This document shows, piece by piece, positions 1 to 12,200 of a stretch of 64,000 nt of DNA. Position numbers and translations under genes: made by a program. The DNA is from Parascedosporium putredinis. Its lineage: Eukaryota > Ascomycota > Sordariomycetes > Microascales > Microascaceae. Below the pieces are notes generated by a model that was given only the letters and a program-made list of their open reading frames with translations, was not told the DNA's origin and ran no database searches. The stretch is taken from contig CASHTG010000020.1 of assembly GCA_949357655.1 (NCBI GenBank), positions 1 through 64,000 of the forward strand. The letters are read 5' to 3'. Each line of letters starts with the position of its first letter. Within the stretch, counting starts at the first letter, position 1.

Positions 1-912
1 TATATTAAGAATTAAGGTCTTTTTTCCCCTATAGAGATAAATAACCCTCTACTAGTAATAGCCCCCTCTATTAATAATAATAGCTAGCCTTTAATATAGA
101 GAAAATAGTAAAGATAGATAAGTTAATAATAATAATAGTTAAGGTATATATAATAGAGGTAATATTTATAAAGATACTATTAATCTTACTATTAAAATCT
201 AAACTAAGACTATTACTTTTATATTCTTAATATTATTATTACCTAAAAGAAAAATAATAAGTAGAAAAAAAGTAGAGAATTAAAAACTATAAGGGGAATA
301 TAGTTTATATATCTATAATATATCTATAAATATTATAATTATAACTATTATAATTATAAAAACTAAAAATAATAAGTTAAGTTTATTTATATAAATAACT
401 TTTACTATATAAAAGATAAATATAATTATTAGATAAGTTAATAATAATAGATTTATATAAAAGAGAAAAGGGGGAAGTTATAAAGTTATAAAAGTTATAA
501 AATAGGAAGATTAGATTTACCTTATCTAGAAGAAAAAAATAGAAAAAAAGCTTAAATAATAAAAAGTATTTTATATAAAATAGGGATATTAATATTAAAT
601 AAAAATAGAAAATAGAAGATAAGAAAAGAAAAGAAGAGAGAATAAAAGATAAGGGAGATAGAAAAAAGTAAAAAGCTATCTAACTTATTTATAGTAAAGA
701 GGTAATATAGACGATTAATAGAAGATATAGTTATAAAAGAGTTTAATAGAAAAAGTAATTATAAAAATATTAATAAAAGGAATAGCTATAAAGAGATTAA
801 TAAAAAGTATAATTATAAAAAAGAGGACTTTTAGAGAAATTAAAAATTAAAAATAGAAGATATAAAAAATAAAGTAGTTATAACTATTTATATTTAATTA
901 AAATATATAAAT

Positions 913-1215
913 AGATAGTTAATTTTAATAAAAGTTATTAAAAATTTAAAGTTTAGAGGTTAAAATGATATAATAAAAGAGTAATAATAAAGGAGATAAT
1001 AGAAATAATATAATAATAGAACTTAAATAGATTATTATTTAGTTTAGGGGAGAGAAGATATAGTAAACTTATATTTATATATTATTAATAAAAGTAGATC
1101 TATATTGCCAAATATTATAAATATAATATAAAAATAAGTAGATAATAGATAAAATTTTAATATTTGTAATTCCTTTTACTTTATTATTATAAAAGGGAGG
1201 AAAGATTATATATTA
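913..1215 (+). repeat. Diverged direct repeat, copy A
   Basis: This segment aligns by eye with 1397-1735. Shared landmarks in the same order are an AGATAG start, CTTAAATAGATTATTATTTA near 1022, an ATATATTATTAATAAAA stretch, and a GAGGAAAGATTATA-type end. The copies differ by many substitutions and small indels, as expected for old RIP-affected duplicates. Confidence 0.55.
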
Positions 1216-1396
1216 TATAGAAAGAAAAATAATATATAATAATAATAATAATAAAAAAGGTTATCTAATTTTTTAAAAGAGAAGACAATATAAAATGTTA
1301 ATAGAAAATATAATTATAAAAAGAGCTTTTAAATAAATTATAATTTTAAAATAAATAGAAAATATAGTTAATTATATTTTATTAAAGTTAATAACT

Positions 1397-1735
1397 AGAT
1401 AGCTAGATTTAATAGGAGTTATAATAAAGTTATTAGAAAGTAAGATATTAAAGCTAAAATAATATATAATAAAAGGGAAGAGAAAAAGATAATATTAGTA
1501 AAGATAATAAATATGATATAATAGTAAAATCTTAAATAGATTATTATTTAATTTAAAAGAGGGAAAGTATAGTAAATTTATAATTATATATTATTAATAA
1601 AAATAGATTTATAATAAGTTAAAATATAGTAAAAGTATAGTAAAATATTATAAAATTCATAGATAATAATAGATAAAAGTTATAATATTTTAAAAGCTTT
1701 TTATTATTATAAAAAAGAGGAAAGATTATAGATTA
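1397..1735 (+). repeat. Diverged direct repeat, copy B
   Basis: Second copy of the repeat seen at 913-1215, offset by roughly 490-520 bp. The best-conserved part contains CTTAAATAGATTATTATTTA near 1532 followed by AGTATAGTAAAT and TATATTATTAATAAAA. It ends with GAGGAAAGATTATA at the point where the strand composition switches from purine- to pyrimidine-rich. Confidence 0.55.
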
Positions 1736-3343
1736 GACTTTAACTTAAAAAGCTTCTTCTTTATTCTTAGCTCTCCTTCTATTATTTTTATAATTATTCT
1801 CTACTCTCTAAAGCTTTTATTCCTTTAGCTTTAATAAATCCTCTTAGATTAGAGAGGGCTTAGAAATCTCTAATCTATCTCTAATCTAAAGAGTTTTCTA
1901 TATTAGTAGATCTTCTTTCTTTTATATTATTAATAGTTATCTTAATATTCTCTTATTATTTTTAGTTTAATAAGCTAGGCTATCTTTCTAACTATAGGCT
2001 TTATAGGCCTTAGTTAATCTCTAATAGCTATATTATAGCTTTAGGGTGGTTTATCTACCTCCTATAGTATATTTATCTATAAGGTTTTTATATTAATCCT
2101 CTTTTATAAAATTTAGAGGGGGATTTAAAGTAATATATAATAATCTTAGACTTTTAAAGATATTTATAAGTTATAGTTCAAAGTTAATTAAAATATTTAG
2201 ATAATATATTATAGTTTATTTATTACTATAATAGGTATATATTTTATAGAAACTTTAATAAAAGTAGGTTTTTATAGAAATATTATAGGAAAGATAATAA
2301 AAGAACTTTTACTAATATTATTAGCTATTTTAGTAAACTAAAGTTTACTATAGGTAAAATTATTTATAATCTATAGTTTTTAATTAATATAACTAGTTAT
2401 AATTAACTCTTATTATTATTTAATAGTTAATATATAAAATATTTTAGAAAAGATATAACCTTTCTATTTTTAGCTTTTATATTCTAGTAGTAAGATTTAT
2501 ATAATAAAGTATAGAAAACTACTAATTCTAGCCTTAGAACTTTATTAAAAATTAGTTTTTATTTCTATATTATATATTATATAGATAAGGCTAACTAACT
2601 ACTAAATTTATCTATTAACTATCCTTTTATCTACTTATTAATATATTTACTAATTAGCTTCTATTATTTATATATATATTAATAATAGTAATATATATTA
2701 GAACTTTTCTATATATTAAAATACCTTTTATCTTCTAAATATTATATTATAAAGTTATATTATATTAAACTTAATAGTTATATATAACTTTATATTTAGA
2801 ATATTTCTATTTAATTAAATTCTTTAAAAATAATAATTATAATTAATTATTAAATAAAAGCTTTTACTTTCAAAAATTAAAAAAATAATTATAGCTTATA
2901 TAAATAATATTATTAAATAAAATAATTTTAAGTTATCTATAAAATATTAAAGTTCTTAAGTTTTATTTAAAATATATAAATTAAATTATAAAATTTAATA
3001 ATATGTATAAAATTCTATATAAATATATTTAACCTAAGATAATAATAAATATTATTTATATATAAATAGCTTATATATATAATATATTTCTATCTTATAA
3101 TTTTTAAAAATTTCCGCTATTCTTCTTTACTTTTAGGGCCCTACTTTTATTTTAAAGAAGTTATGGAGTTTATTAGCTAACTAATGCCAACTGGCTTCTT
3201 CTGTCACCCTCTACCTTTGGAGCTCACCCTCTCGACCATCGTGCACAGGCCCTATTTATCGAGCTGCTCTCCCCTTCGCTCCACATTGCTGCCTCTATTC
3301 TACCCATATTCACTATCTCACTGCTCTGGGCTTCATGTTGAGG

Positions 3344-4426
3344 ATGGTCAGTTATCTTGTTGCCCCTCTGCTAGTCTCTGTATTCTGACCAAATCGTAGT
3401 CTGCTCCAGCCACACTGCCCAATTCGGGACACGATGAAATGATTGTAAGGATAACCAGCGTCTAGACAAGCCGTCCTCTTTCTAGAAACTAACTTGATCC
3501 GAATAGCATGATGCGGTCCTGGATTACTATGGCCGTCGACTAGCAACCTGCTCTAGCGACCGGACAATAAAAATCTTTGAGGTGGATGGCGATTCTCAGC
3601 GACTCTTGGAGACGCTTAAAGGGTATAGTGCTACCTTCTCTGACACGTTTAATATTATTATCTGCTCACCCTTCGAATTAGTCACGAGGGTGCGGTTTGG
3701 TGTATCATGGGCCCATCCAAAATATGGCAATATTCTGGCTTCCGCTGGGTATGATGGAAAGGTCTTCATTTGGCGTGAACAGAACTCCCAGTGGCAAAAA
3801 TCTTCGACTTTGCGTTGCACAAAGCATCTGTTAACGTTGTTTCATGGTCACCACACGAATCAGGTTGCCTCCTTGCATGCGCCTCGTCGGATGGTAATGC
3901 GAGTGTTTTAGAGTTCAAGGACAATAGCTTTGATCATAGGTCGTTTCCTGCTCATGGCTTAGGGGTTAATTCTGTCTCATGGGCACCCGCTACCAACCCT
4001 GGTAGCTTGATGGCAGGCACACCTACACTAGATGCTGTTGGAACCCGACGGTTCGTGACTGGTGGCTGTGACAATCTTCTGAAGATTTGGGTACATGACC
4101 CTGCCAGCCAGGCCTATACTATGGAGTCTGAACCCCTTGCTGGGCATTCGGACTGGGTCCGAGATGTTGCCTGGTCACCATCCCTCCTACAAAAGTCCTA
4201 TATCGCTTCTGCATCCCAAGACAAGACCGTTCGGATCTGGACATCGGATTCGGGTGTTAGTGGCTCATGGGCGTGTAAGACGTTGGCCTTTGATACCCCT
4301 GTATGGAGAGTTAGTTGGTCATTGAGTGGCAATGTCCTTGCAGCCAGCGGTGCTGATAATAAAGTCACCCTCTGGAAGGAAAATCTAAGCGGAGAATGGG
4401 AATGTATCAAGTCAATTGAAGAGTAG
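3344..4426 (+). CDS. SEC13: Sec13, COPII/nucleoporin WD-repeat protein
   Basis: Sec13 is the beta-propeller partner of Sec31 in the COPII outer coat and of the Nup84 nuclear pore complex, and is also a SEA complex subunit. Readable motifs include NSGHDEMIHDA, YYGRRLATCSSDRTIKIFE, HPKYGNILASAGYDGKV, SWSPHESGCLLACASSDG, GHSDWVRDVAWSP and ASASQDKTVRIW, followed by a final KENLSGEWECIKSIEE. Proposed exons are 3344-3346 (only the ATG), 3400-3444, 3507-3622 and 3682-4426. All introns are GT-AG with CTGAC/CTAAC sites. Exon 4 is broken twice. A GT seems missing near 3700 (frame leaves WC and resumes at SWAHPKYG), and an A seems missing in the A-run near 3797 (WQK to IFDFALH). Corrected length is about 302 aa, normal for the family. 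It lies directly beside the AT-rich block and is convergent with the Whi2-like gene. Confidence 0.93.
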
Positions 4427-4722
4427 TAGGGAATTGATGCTATTGAATGACCCTACACTCTATCTCTCATGCCGTTATCATGGTGGGCTTTCTCAGGGCA
4501 CAAACTCTATTCTTTTAGCTAGATGTACCTTAGCCACATGAGGTCTTGAGAAAGTTAGAGTACATAGTGTGGCACCATGCAGAGCATTTGAGGGATAATT
4601 ATCAAAATGTATGCAGTTCCTGCAGGTTACAATGTCCGCCATGTAAGAGGTTATTGACTATAGGCGGGGCTGATACGAAGGCGAGGCAAGGGAATTCAAC
4701 GCAGTTCCTGCTTCCTTTTACC
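4427..4722. other. Convergent intergenic region, SEC13 / Whi2-like
   Basis: Short spacer between two facing stop codons, so it should hold both 3' ends. No supported gene or clear repeat was seen. Confidence 0.6.
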
Positions 4723-6244
4723 TCACTGAAGACCAATCACGCTCATCTCGAGAGTCCATACTCGCCGAATCCACACCTTCAATTTGCCGTCAACCCCCTC
4801 AATATTGTCAAGCTCTAGGCCCTCCCACCAACATCTTCTGGCAGGCTTTCGCCAGAAAAGTAGGAGCTTTTGAGCCATCCCCACAACACTACCACCCACC
4901 TCTGTGCCTCGTATATCGCTACGAAGACGCGCGAGGGCTAGACTGCATACAACGGCCTTGTTGGGCTCACCTGCGCGATGGCCCCACTTATCCTCGCGAT
5001 TGAAGCCGCTTCACTGGATTGTTAGTCGTTGGGTGATGAGATACTTGTAGCTTTAGCTAACTTACCCGGCTGTGAGCATTTCTATCAAATGGGATTCTGT
5101 GGTTCCGGGTTCGTCACTCCGCTTTAGTCCGGAGAAGATGCCATTCTGCTTGAGAAGCGCAAGGGACGCTGCTCGTTTTACCTCTACCATCTCTCGCGGG
5201 GATATATCCTCTCTTGGTGGGATCGCGTAGAAGTCAAGATCTTCCCGAAGGACAATAATTCCAGCTCTTCGAGACGAATCATCTCTTGTTTCCGCTAAGC
5301 CATCCCCGTCCTGCGAAGGGAGCTGCGTTTCCGGGATAGAACGAGCCACGTCTCGGAAAAAATCTAGCATATACTGTAGCGACGCCGGATCATACTAAAG
5401 AGGGCAGATTAGTGATGCCGGTCTTCGATCGGGAGGGGGATGATATTACGTCGACCTGGATTGCGTCTCCTTCAGAGAAACCACCCATATGACCTTCGGG
5501 GAACAATCCATTCGGGAAAAGAGAAAGAAGAACGAATTCAGGTAGAGTGAGAAGTTCATCTCTTGATAAAACGAATCTGGTTCCCCTTTTTCGCTTAAGG
5601 GTCAGTGCCGAGAAAGGTAGCGGCGCTGGGAGTGAGCTGTATTTACCTTAGGTCCATTGTAATTGTTTCGTCCGCGCCAACATCTTTGTTGGGAGGATTT
5701 CATGTTAGCTGGTCAGGTCACCATATCCTAAGCCTGTAATGAGGTGGACGTTACCTCCGAGAGCATTTGTGGGTGGTCCACCCTGTTGCACTTGGGTGAT
5801 TATGCTTGACGCTCCTCCGGCGCTCGCCATTAGATAATTAAATGATAGAAGGGGACTGGGCCCTTCTGAATAAGCTGGTGGTGGTTCAAGCTCTTCTTCT
5901 TTGGAACAAAGGGTTTTGGGGCAACGAGAGCCGTCCTGTTTCGAGTCGGGGTTACTATGCCTCGGCGCAGTGGGCAAATTTGCTGGGCTAGGGGAATCCG
6001 GATTATCGTAGGCTGGTACAAGAGGAAGAACTAGAGGGTTGTTCTCAGGGGAGTCTCGGTTGGAGTCCAGGGACTGGACGATGTTCTCCAGCCTAGCAGT
6101 ATCACCAATCTCCTCGGTTTCATACAAAGAAGAGAATGGCGGGGGTGGGTGGAGGATGATGCTTCTGGATTTGAGTATACAGGGGGAGGGTTCGCAGTCC
6201 ACTTGATGAGATCGCGGGATACTCAATAATCCTGAGTTCACCAC
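4723..6244 (-). CDS. Whi2-like BTB/POZ-type stress regulator
   Basis: This is the filamentous-fungal Whi2-like protein, related to yeast Whi2, which acts with the Psr phosphatases in general stress and nutrient signalling. An N-terminal disordered part contains ELEPPPAYSEG and ASSIITQVQQGGPPTNALGG. It is followed by a T1-type BTB core with LTLKRKRGTRFVLSRDELL, LPEFVLLSLFPNGLFPEGHM, LQYMLDFFRDV and IIVLREDLDFYAIPP, and a conserved tail LLLFWRKPARRCWWEG. Exons: 5450-6244, 5066-5394 and 4723-5008, with introns of 55 and 57 nt. The frame changes around 5650-5705 (after GLGYGDLTS, and between TMDLR and YSSLPAPLPFSAL), so small indels or an unrecognised short intron lie there. The start at 6244 is the best ATG but an upstream start cannot be excluded. 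Confidence 0.85.
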
Positions 6245-6672
6245 CTTCGGAGCGGTGTGCCAGGTTGAGCGTCACCAACTGCCCCTTCCGGGATCCCTGT
6301 CTCGATGACAGCGTGGCTACTATTCTAGCTGAAGCGCACTTGAGGGAAGGAGAAAGCGGCGCTCTATTTAATATGGAGTAAGAAACGTTCTATCAAGGAG
6401 TTTGTCGACAGTGGAGAAAGCTCATTTCAGGTGGCGACAAAGTTGGTTGCGGAGCTCGACTGATAAATCAGGGGCTAATAGTTGAAACATCAATAATGGC
6501 GGTAGATTGTCGGGAAAACGTGGGCGCTTAGTTCGGAAATCAGATTGGCGGGAAGACGATAACGAGCATCTGAGAACAAGACTTTGATTCTATTTCGATT
6601 TCAAGTGGCACATCATAAAAATAGATAAGTTTCTACTCATTAAGAACCCAGTTGGAGGAACCTTAGGGCATT
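6245..6672. promoter_or_regulatory. Upstream region of the Whi2-like gene
   Basis: About 430 bp between the Whi2-like start and the GPATCH1-like stop, both on the minus strand. It should contain the Whi2-like promoter and the GPATCH1-like 3' end. No other coding signal was seen. Confidence 0.4.
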
Positions 6673-8752
6673 TCACCCAACATCTGAGGGGGATCCTTTT
6701 GCAAGCTTCGGAAAATCATCCTGATCACTCACTAGAGGATTCGAATATGGCTGCAAAAACCCGCTCCGTAGGTCGCTTGATTGCGAGGCCTCTTCCATTG
6801 CCCAAGCTTGAGACTGGCGTATCTTGAGCGCCGATCGGTGAACAATAAGACTGATTGCGGTTAGGTTCTGCATGAACCTGGCTTGCATGTTTTAGCGTCA
6901 CTTTATTCTCTCTTGGTTCTCCGAGGGACTCTACCTTAAATCTCTTGTAGAGAAGCGGCGCGGGAGTGAACATGACCTGTGATCTTGTAATTGCGCCGAA
7001 TGAGCCTAATTTTGCAGCGCTAGATGCCACATCCTCCGACGCCAGCCCATCCCTCGAAAGGACGCTCACTTGGGTAGGGTTTGGGATTGGTCTTGATATG
7101 GTGAAGCGGGAGGCAATTGGACCTGTAGTGGATTGGAAAACTTTTGCACACTCAAAGAACTCTTGAAGTTCAACCGGGAAATCCTCTTCGCGGATTCCCT
7201 GCGGTGTTGTAAGTGGTTCATTTAGAAGCCCGCAGCTATAGGCTAGGAATTGCTCGTATCTTGCTCTCTTTGCATCATCGTCCCTATACGGACCGCTACC
7301 TGTGCGGCATCTAAGAAGTGCGTCTCGGGCTACTTCCAAATCTAAGCGGGGTATCGTGTATGGGAGTGGATAGATTCGGCCCGTTGATGAACTGCTTGCC
7401 TCTAACACATCGCGTTTTTGGATGCAGCTATGAGGCTTTCTCTCGCGGAAGAGGTCATAAAATCGAAGACTGATCGTCCGGGAAGCTGTGGCTCGCCAAG
7501 TATTTGCGCCCGAGTTGTATGACTGTGGGGGTGAGGGTTTGTCGCGGTTGTGACGTGGAAGATCCCGGTGACGTAGAGCGCATATCCTTCCTCTGTATAG
7601 CAGGCTTGCAAGCTTTCGGAGTGACTAGAGGATAGGGGTATCGACAAATTGCACTAATAGCATTCACCTCTAAGCATCGAGGAGGGGAAAGGATGAATCC
7701 AGCTAAAGCCGGGCTCTTGTCACAGGGCATCACCTTTGATGATTGAATTAAAGCATCACCCTGAGATACTCGAGATGGCCCTTCCGGTATTAACCTTGGC
7801 TTATGCGATCGTTTTCTGCGAGTTCTGGTAGCTGCGAGCATCAATCTAGGTCCAAGAGTACCAAGGTTGTCTTGATCAGAATCGCTCTCATGGTGTATCG
7901 AATTCCCCGTATACCCCCGCGCAGCTGCGCATTCTTTCTGGACTTTTCGATAAAGCTTGCAGTCGGGGAAAATGTGTTTGCATCAAGTGATTGGATGTGG
8001 CGATTCTTAGCGTTCCGCGGGCAGTTTTCTTGATCCTGGCCACCGAAACCAACCCGATTACTCTTCTGCCGTGATGAGGTGATAGGGATATCATCCCGTG
8101 CAAAGGATAGTATATCCAGGTCGGAACTCATACTTAGATCATTGTTGCCTCTATTTGCGCATACGCGAGGGTTTCTCCAAATTCTCGGTCCAATGCCCTG
8201 GCCCTCTCTCCAGCCCATTTTCCCAAGGAGGGCCGAGCCCATGGAACTGGAAACGGGCCCAATGATGCTATCTAGATCTGGGAGAGGTGACGGCCCATTC
8301 GCATACCCGATCCCCGTGAACTTTTCGGTTGTGTGAAGAATCTCAGCTTCCGCAGCGTCTGCTAAGTCTTCATCATCCATGAAATCTTTAGCATCTGACT
8401 GGCGATTTGCCACCGAGACGCTGTTGCGGTTGGTCCGGCTAGACAAAAATTGAGATGGTACCCACCCTCCTGGGACCCAACTGTGTTGTGATATCTGGTG
8501 GGAAGGTAGGTCAGGATGGCAACGCCTTCGGTGGATGGCTTGAAACTTACCCTGCGACCCAGCCGCCCATAAAAGCACCATGAAGACGTCGCCTTCCATG
8601 GCTGTCACGCACCTCCTGCTTATGGAGCGGGATGTACTTCCCTTCATGGGAGAAAAGCCCCCTATACGGATTGGGGTGCCGTATCGGACCCCTAGAGGTT
8701 CAGTAGCTTGTGAGTCAACCTCATACGCAGAATGAGAACGTTTAGGTGCCAT
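6673..8752 (-). CDS. GPATCH1/TGH-like G-patch splicing protein
   Basis: This matches the eukaryotic GPATCH1 (plant TOUGH) family, G-patch proteins associated with late spliceosomes and RNA metabolism. The start MAPKRSHSAYE is typical. Then come HKQEVRDSHGRRRLHGAFMG, FMDDEDLADAAEAE, a G-patch core GSALLGKMGWREGQGIGPR, and downstream ILGEPQLPGRSVFDFM and DDAKRARYEQFL, all family landmarks. One intron follows the VAG codons near 8545 (donor GTAAGT, acceptor CCAG near 8495). The frame is interrupted several times: near 8665, in a G-run near 8475, near 7885, in the 7400-7650 region, and by a 2-nt loss near 6730 just before the acidic tail SDQDDFPKLAKG. The corrected protein would be about 650-680 aa, shorter than many homologues. 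It shares a divergent promoter with KIN1. Confidence 0.85.
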
Positions 8753-9233
8753 GGCTGTAGTGTATCCTAAGTCTTGACAGATTTGGTGAAGCTGGAAGGA
8801 AGCATTGAGACTCGCAGAATTAATTCATGATATGTGGCTAACAGCGGCCTACGCCACACTATGAGCGCCTGCTGGCATAGTTTATAAGTACCTTCATACA
8901 GTGCCTGATAGGTGTATCTTCCTCAGCGCTCTCTTTTAAATTTTAGCAAGGGTTCACCGTCCGCGGTTATTCCGAATCGCGCACTGTGATGTACATCTCC
9001 GTCAAGGCATTGTGACAAAAGTCGGTGTGGCTTGGGAGCCCCTCGAATTGAACGCAATTCAAGGTTTTGGGTCTGGGTTCCGTCACATGGACCCATTCCC
9101 CCATCATCTCATCTCTTCATAATAATAAGCGTTTGGGCCTTGAGATGCCCAACCTGTCTCCTCCCGCTAGTTGAATTTGGTGTCCTCAACCCACGAATGT
9201 CACATTTCATTTCAGCTTTCACCTCTATCCTAC
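8753..9233. promoter_or_regulatory. Divergent promoter, GPATCH1-like / KIN1
   Basis: About 480 bp separates two outward-facing start codons. A tract with CCCATTCCCCCATC lies shortly upstream of the kinase start. No gene of its own was seen. Confidence 0.5.
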
Positions 9234-12200
9234 ATGATGAGTAGCCTGGATTCTCAGCAGCCCGATATTGGTCGAGCAGGTTCCCAAAGGACTCGTCCTT
9301 TCCCAACTTCGGCGGGACCTGCAAGTTATTCTCGGCACAAATCCACACATCGCTCTGCTTCGGAGCATGATGAGGTTGCTGGTGAGCCCGAATCGCGCCC
9401 GAATCAAAACAAATCCACGGATAGCAGCGCGTATCAAATTCACGCATCCCGCCACGAGACAGGGCGACCGACTCGAAGAAATAGCGCCAAGTCAACGCAC
9501 AACCATCAACAACATCACCCGGCCGAAGCATCGGGGAATTCTGGTGATATGTCCACTGGACCCCTTCCCTCTCATACGGGCGAGAGCCGTCCAACGGCAG
9601 CGGCTGCAAAGCATTCTCGATCAAGAACAACCATCCCCACCCAGTCTGGAAAATGGATATTAGGCAAAACTATAGGGGCCGGTAGCATGGGAAAGGTCAA
9701 GCTGGCTCGAAAAGAAGATGGAACAGAACAGGTTCGTCAACCCACACACACGATTATCGGGATTTATCCCGAAGCAGATTCTAATAACACGCTCTAGGTT
9801 GCTTGTAAGATAATTCCTCGAGGATCAACGGATGAGGGACATCAAAGCAGAGCCGACAAAGAACGAGCTGATCACTCCAAGGAGATTCGCACAGCACGGG
9901 AGGCTGCTATCGGCACTTTGCTTAACCACCCCCATCTGTGGTTTGCGGGACGTCGTACGAACTAACTATCATTGGTATATGCTATTTGAGTTTGTCAACG
10001 GCGGTCAAATGCTTGACTATATAATATCCCACGGGAAGTTAAAAGAAAAACAGGCCCGGAAATTCAGCCGCCAGATTGCTAGCGCTCTAGATTACTGCCA
10101 CCGCAATAGCATCGTCCACCGGGATCTGAAGATCGAGAACATTCTCATCAGCAAAACTGGAGATATCAAAATTATCGATTTCGGACTCAGCAATCTCTTT
10201 TCTCCTCGTGCCCATCTCAAGACGTTCTGCGGAAGCCTCTATTTTGCGGCACCTGAGTTGCTCCAAGCCCGCGCGTACACTGGGCCTGAGGTTGATGTGT
10301 GGAGTTTTGGAATTGTGCTTTATGTCCTTGTGTGTGGCAAAGTTCCATTTGATGACCAGAGTATGCCAGCGTTGCACGCGAAAATCAAAAAGGGCGCTGT
10401 GGACTATCCGTCTTGGCTTTCTTCTGGTAAGGTTGAGAGAGCAACGTGACTCTATCTTTCGAATATGACTAATAGTTTTCAGATTGCAAGCATCTTATGT
10501 CGCGAATGCTGGTTACCGATCCTAAGCAAAGAGCGACTATGCACGAGGTTTCAAACCATGTCTGGATGACCAAAGGCTATACTAGCCCGCCAGACAACTA
10601 CCTTCCTTTAAGGGAGCCCCTCACGGTACCACTAGATCCTGATATCATCAACGCTATGACGGGATTCAATTTCGGCTCTCCAGAATCTATTAAAACGCAA
10701 TTAACGCGAACAATAGAATCTGAAGACTATCAGAGGGCTGTTCGACTGTACCAGCGTGACAGAGACCTTTTCCAGCCTTCAAAAGAAGTAGAAAAAAGAC
10801 GGGGCTTTGGTTTTGATTTTTATCGACGACGGAACTCAGGTAATAGCCGAGATAATCTCTCCACCCCGAGCTCAGAAGGCTTGCAGCTTGGGAGCGACCC
10901 ACTAAATGCTTTCAACCCTCTAATCTCAATTTACTACCTCGTTCGTGAAAGAAAGGAGCGCGAACGTGCCTCACCAATACCCCATTCTGCACCACCCACC
11001 CCTTAAACACTAAGGATGTTGTTGCAGCCCCCGAGATAACTGCGCCTAGAGAGGCACACATCAACACTGCGGCTTACGAGATGCCCGGTGAAAAGTCCAC
11101 AGGCGGCCGCGCACGCCCTAGGGCGCGCACCCACGGGGAGGATGAACTGCCAGGGCTGTCAGCCAAGCCGATCGCGTCGCCAACAAAGGTACAGCCAGTC
11201 GATGGTCACCTTGATGCTCGTCAAAAAAGGAAGGTCCCGCTGTAGGGCTTCTGCGTCGTTTCAGCACTAGAAAGCGCAAAGAGCCGGAGCGGTTAGACAA
11301 AGACCGCTCCCATCCTCCAGTCGTGCATGTCCACTCGCCGGTCCTTATGGAACCACCGCCCACACCTCGTAAGAGCTTCAGCATTCGACGAAGCAGAAGA
11401 GACCGCGATGAATACACTAATACCGCGCTTCACACGGGCGGAAGCCAGCCCCAACATAGCGACCTCCTTAGCCCTCCACTCTCCTCTGGGGGCGGAGGCC
11501 GCCCGCCTCGATCCGGGCTAGGCAGGTCCACCAGTGTAAATTCGGCTGACCTAAGACGGCGAGGTTCTGCTCGGGTTACGAAGGACCCCCAGCAAGCGGA
11601 ACACCTCGGTCTACAAACTACGGACACATTCATCCAGAGAACGGCCCTGACCTCAAGCCACGATCGTCTTCAGTTCGTGCAAAGTCTCTGGGCCATGCAC
11701 GCCGCGAAAGCATCCAGCGTCGAAGGCTACTTCGAGAGGAGGCCAGAGAAGCAAATGTTTTGGAGGAGACAGACCAGGAAAATGGCGAGCATAGCGGCTT
11801 CTCTACCGATAGACTTGATAGTTCGGATCTTGCTAAACCGGTTTATCTGAAAGGCCTCTTTAGCGTTTCGACGACATCCCCAAAGTCGGTGCCGGAAATT
11901 CGCGCCGAATTAAAAGGGTCCTAACACAACTCGGAGTTGAGTATGCTGAAATTCGGGGTGGGTTTTGCTGTCGTCACACCCCAAGCATCGATCTAAGGAG
12001 GGTTGTCGACCATCCGACAAGCCCACCGGTCCACACCCCGGGCCACAGAAGACGGTTCAGCTTTGGTGGTCTTCGAGGAGGTAACGATAGAGATCGCGAT
12101 GAGTCTCGCGAGCTTGATAATCTTCCTATCACACCACGAACCCCTCACCGGGGTGATGCCGAGGCAGCATACTCGAATTCTGATATCTCAGATACAAGCG

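Larger units (their letters stand above)
1..3183. repeat. AT-rich, ORF-free block (probable RIP-degraded repeat)
   Basis: The block is made almost only of A and T, with few C and virtually no CG dinucleotides, and has no reading frame of useful length on either strand. It ends abruptly just before the first exon of SEC13, where base composition becomes balanced. Known biology: such blocks in ascomycetes are usually transposons mutated by C-to-T repeat-induced point mutation. Seen here: roughly 440-1740 is purine-rich on the + strand, while 1741-2150 is pyrimidine-rich, so two differently oriented elements may abut. I cannot name the original element. Confidence 0.8.
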
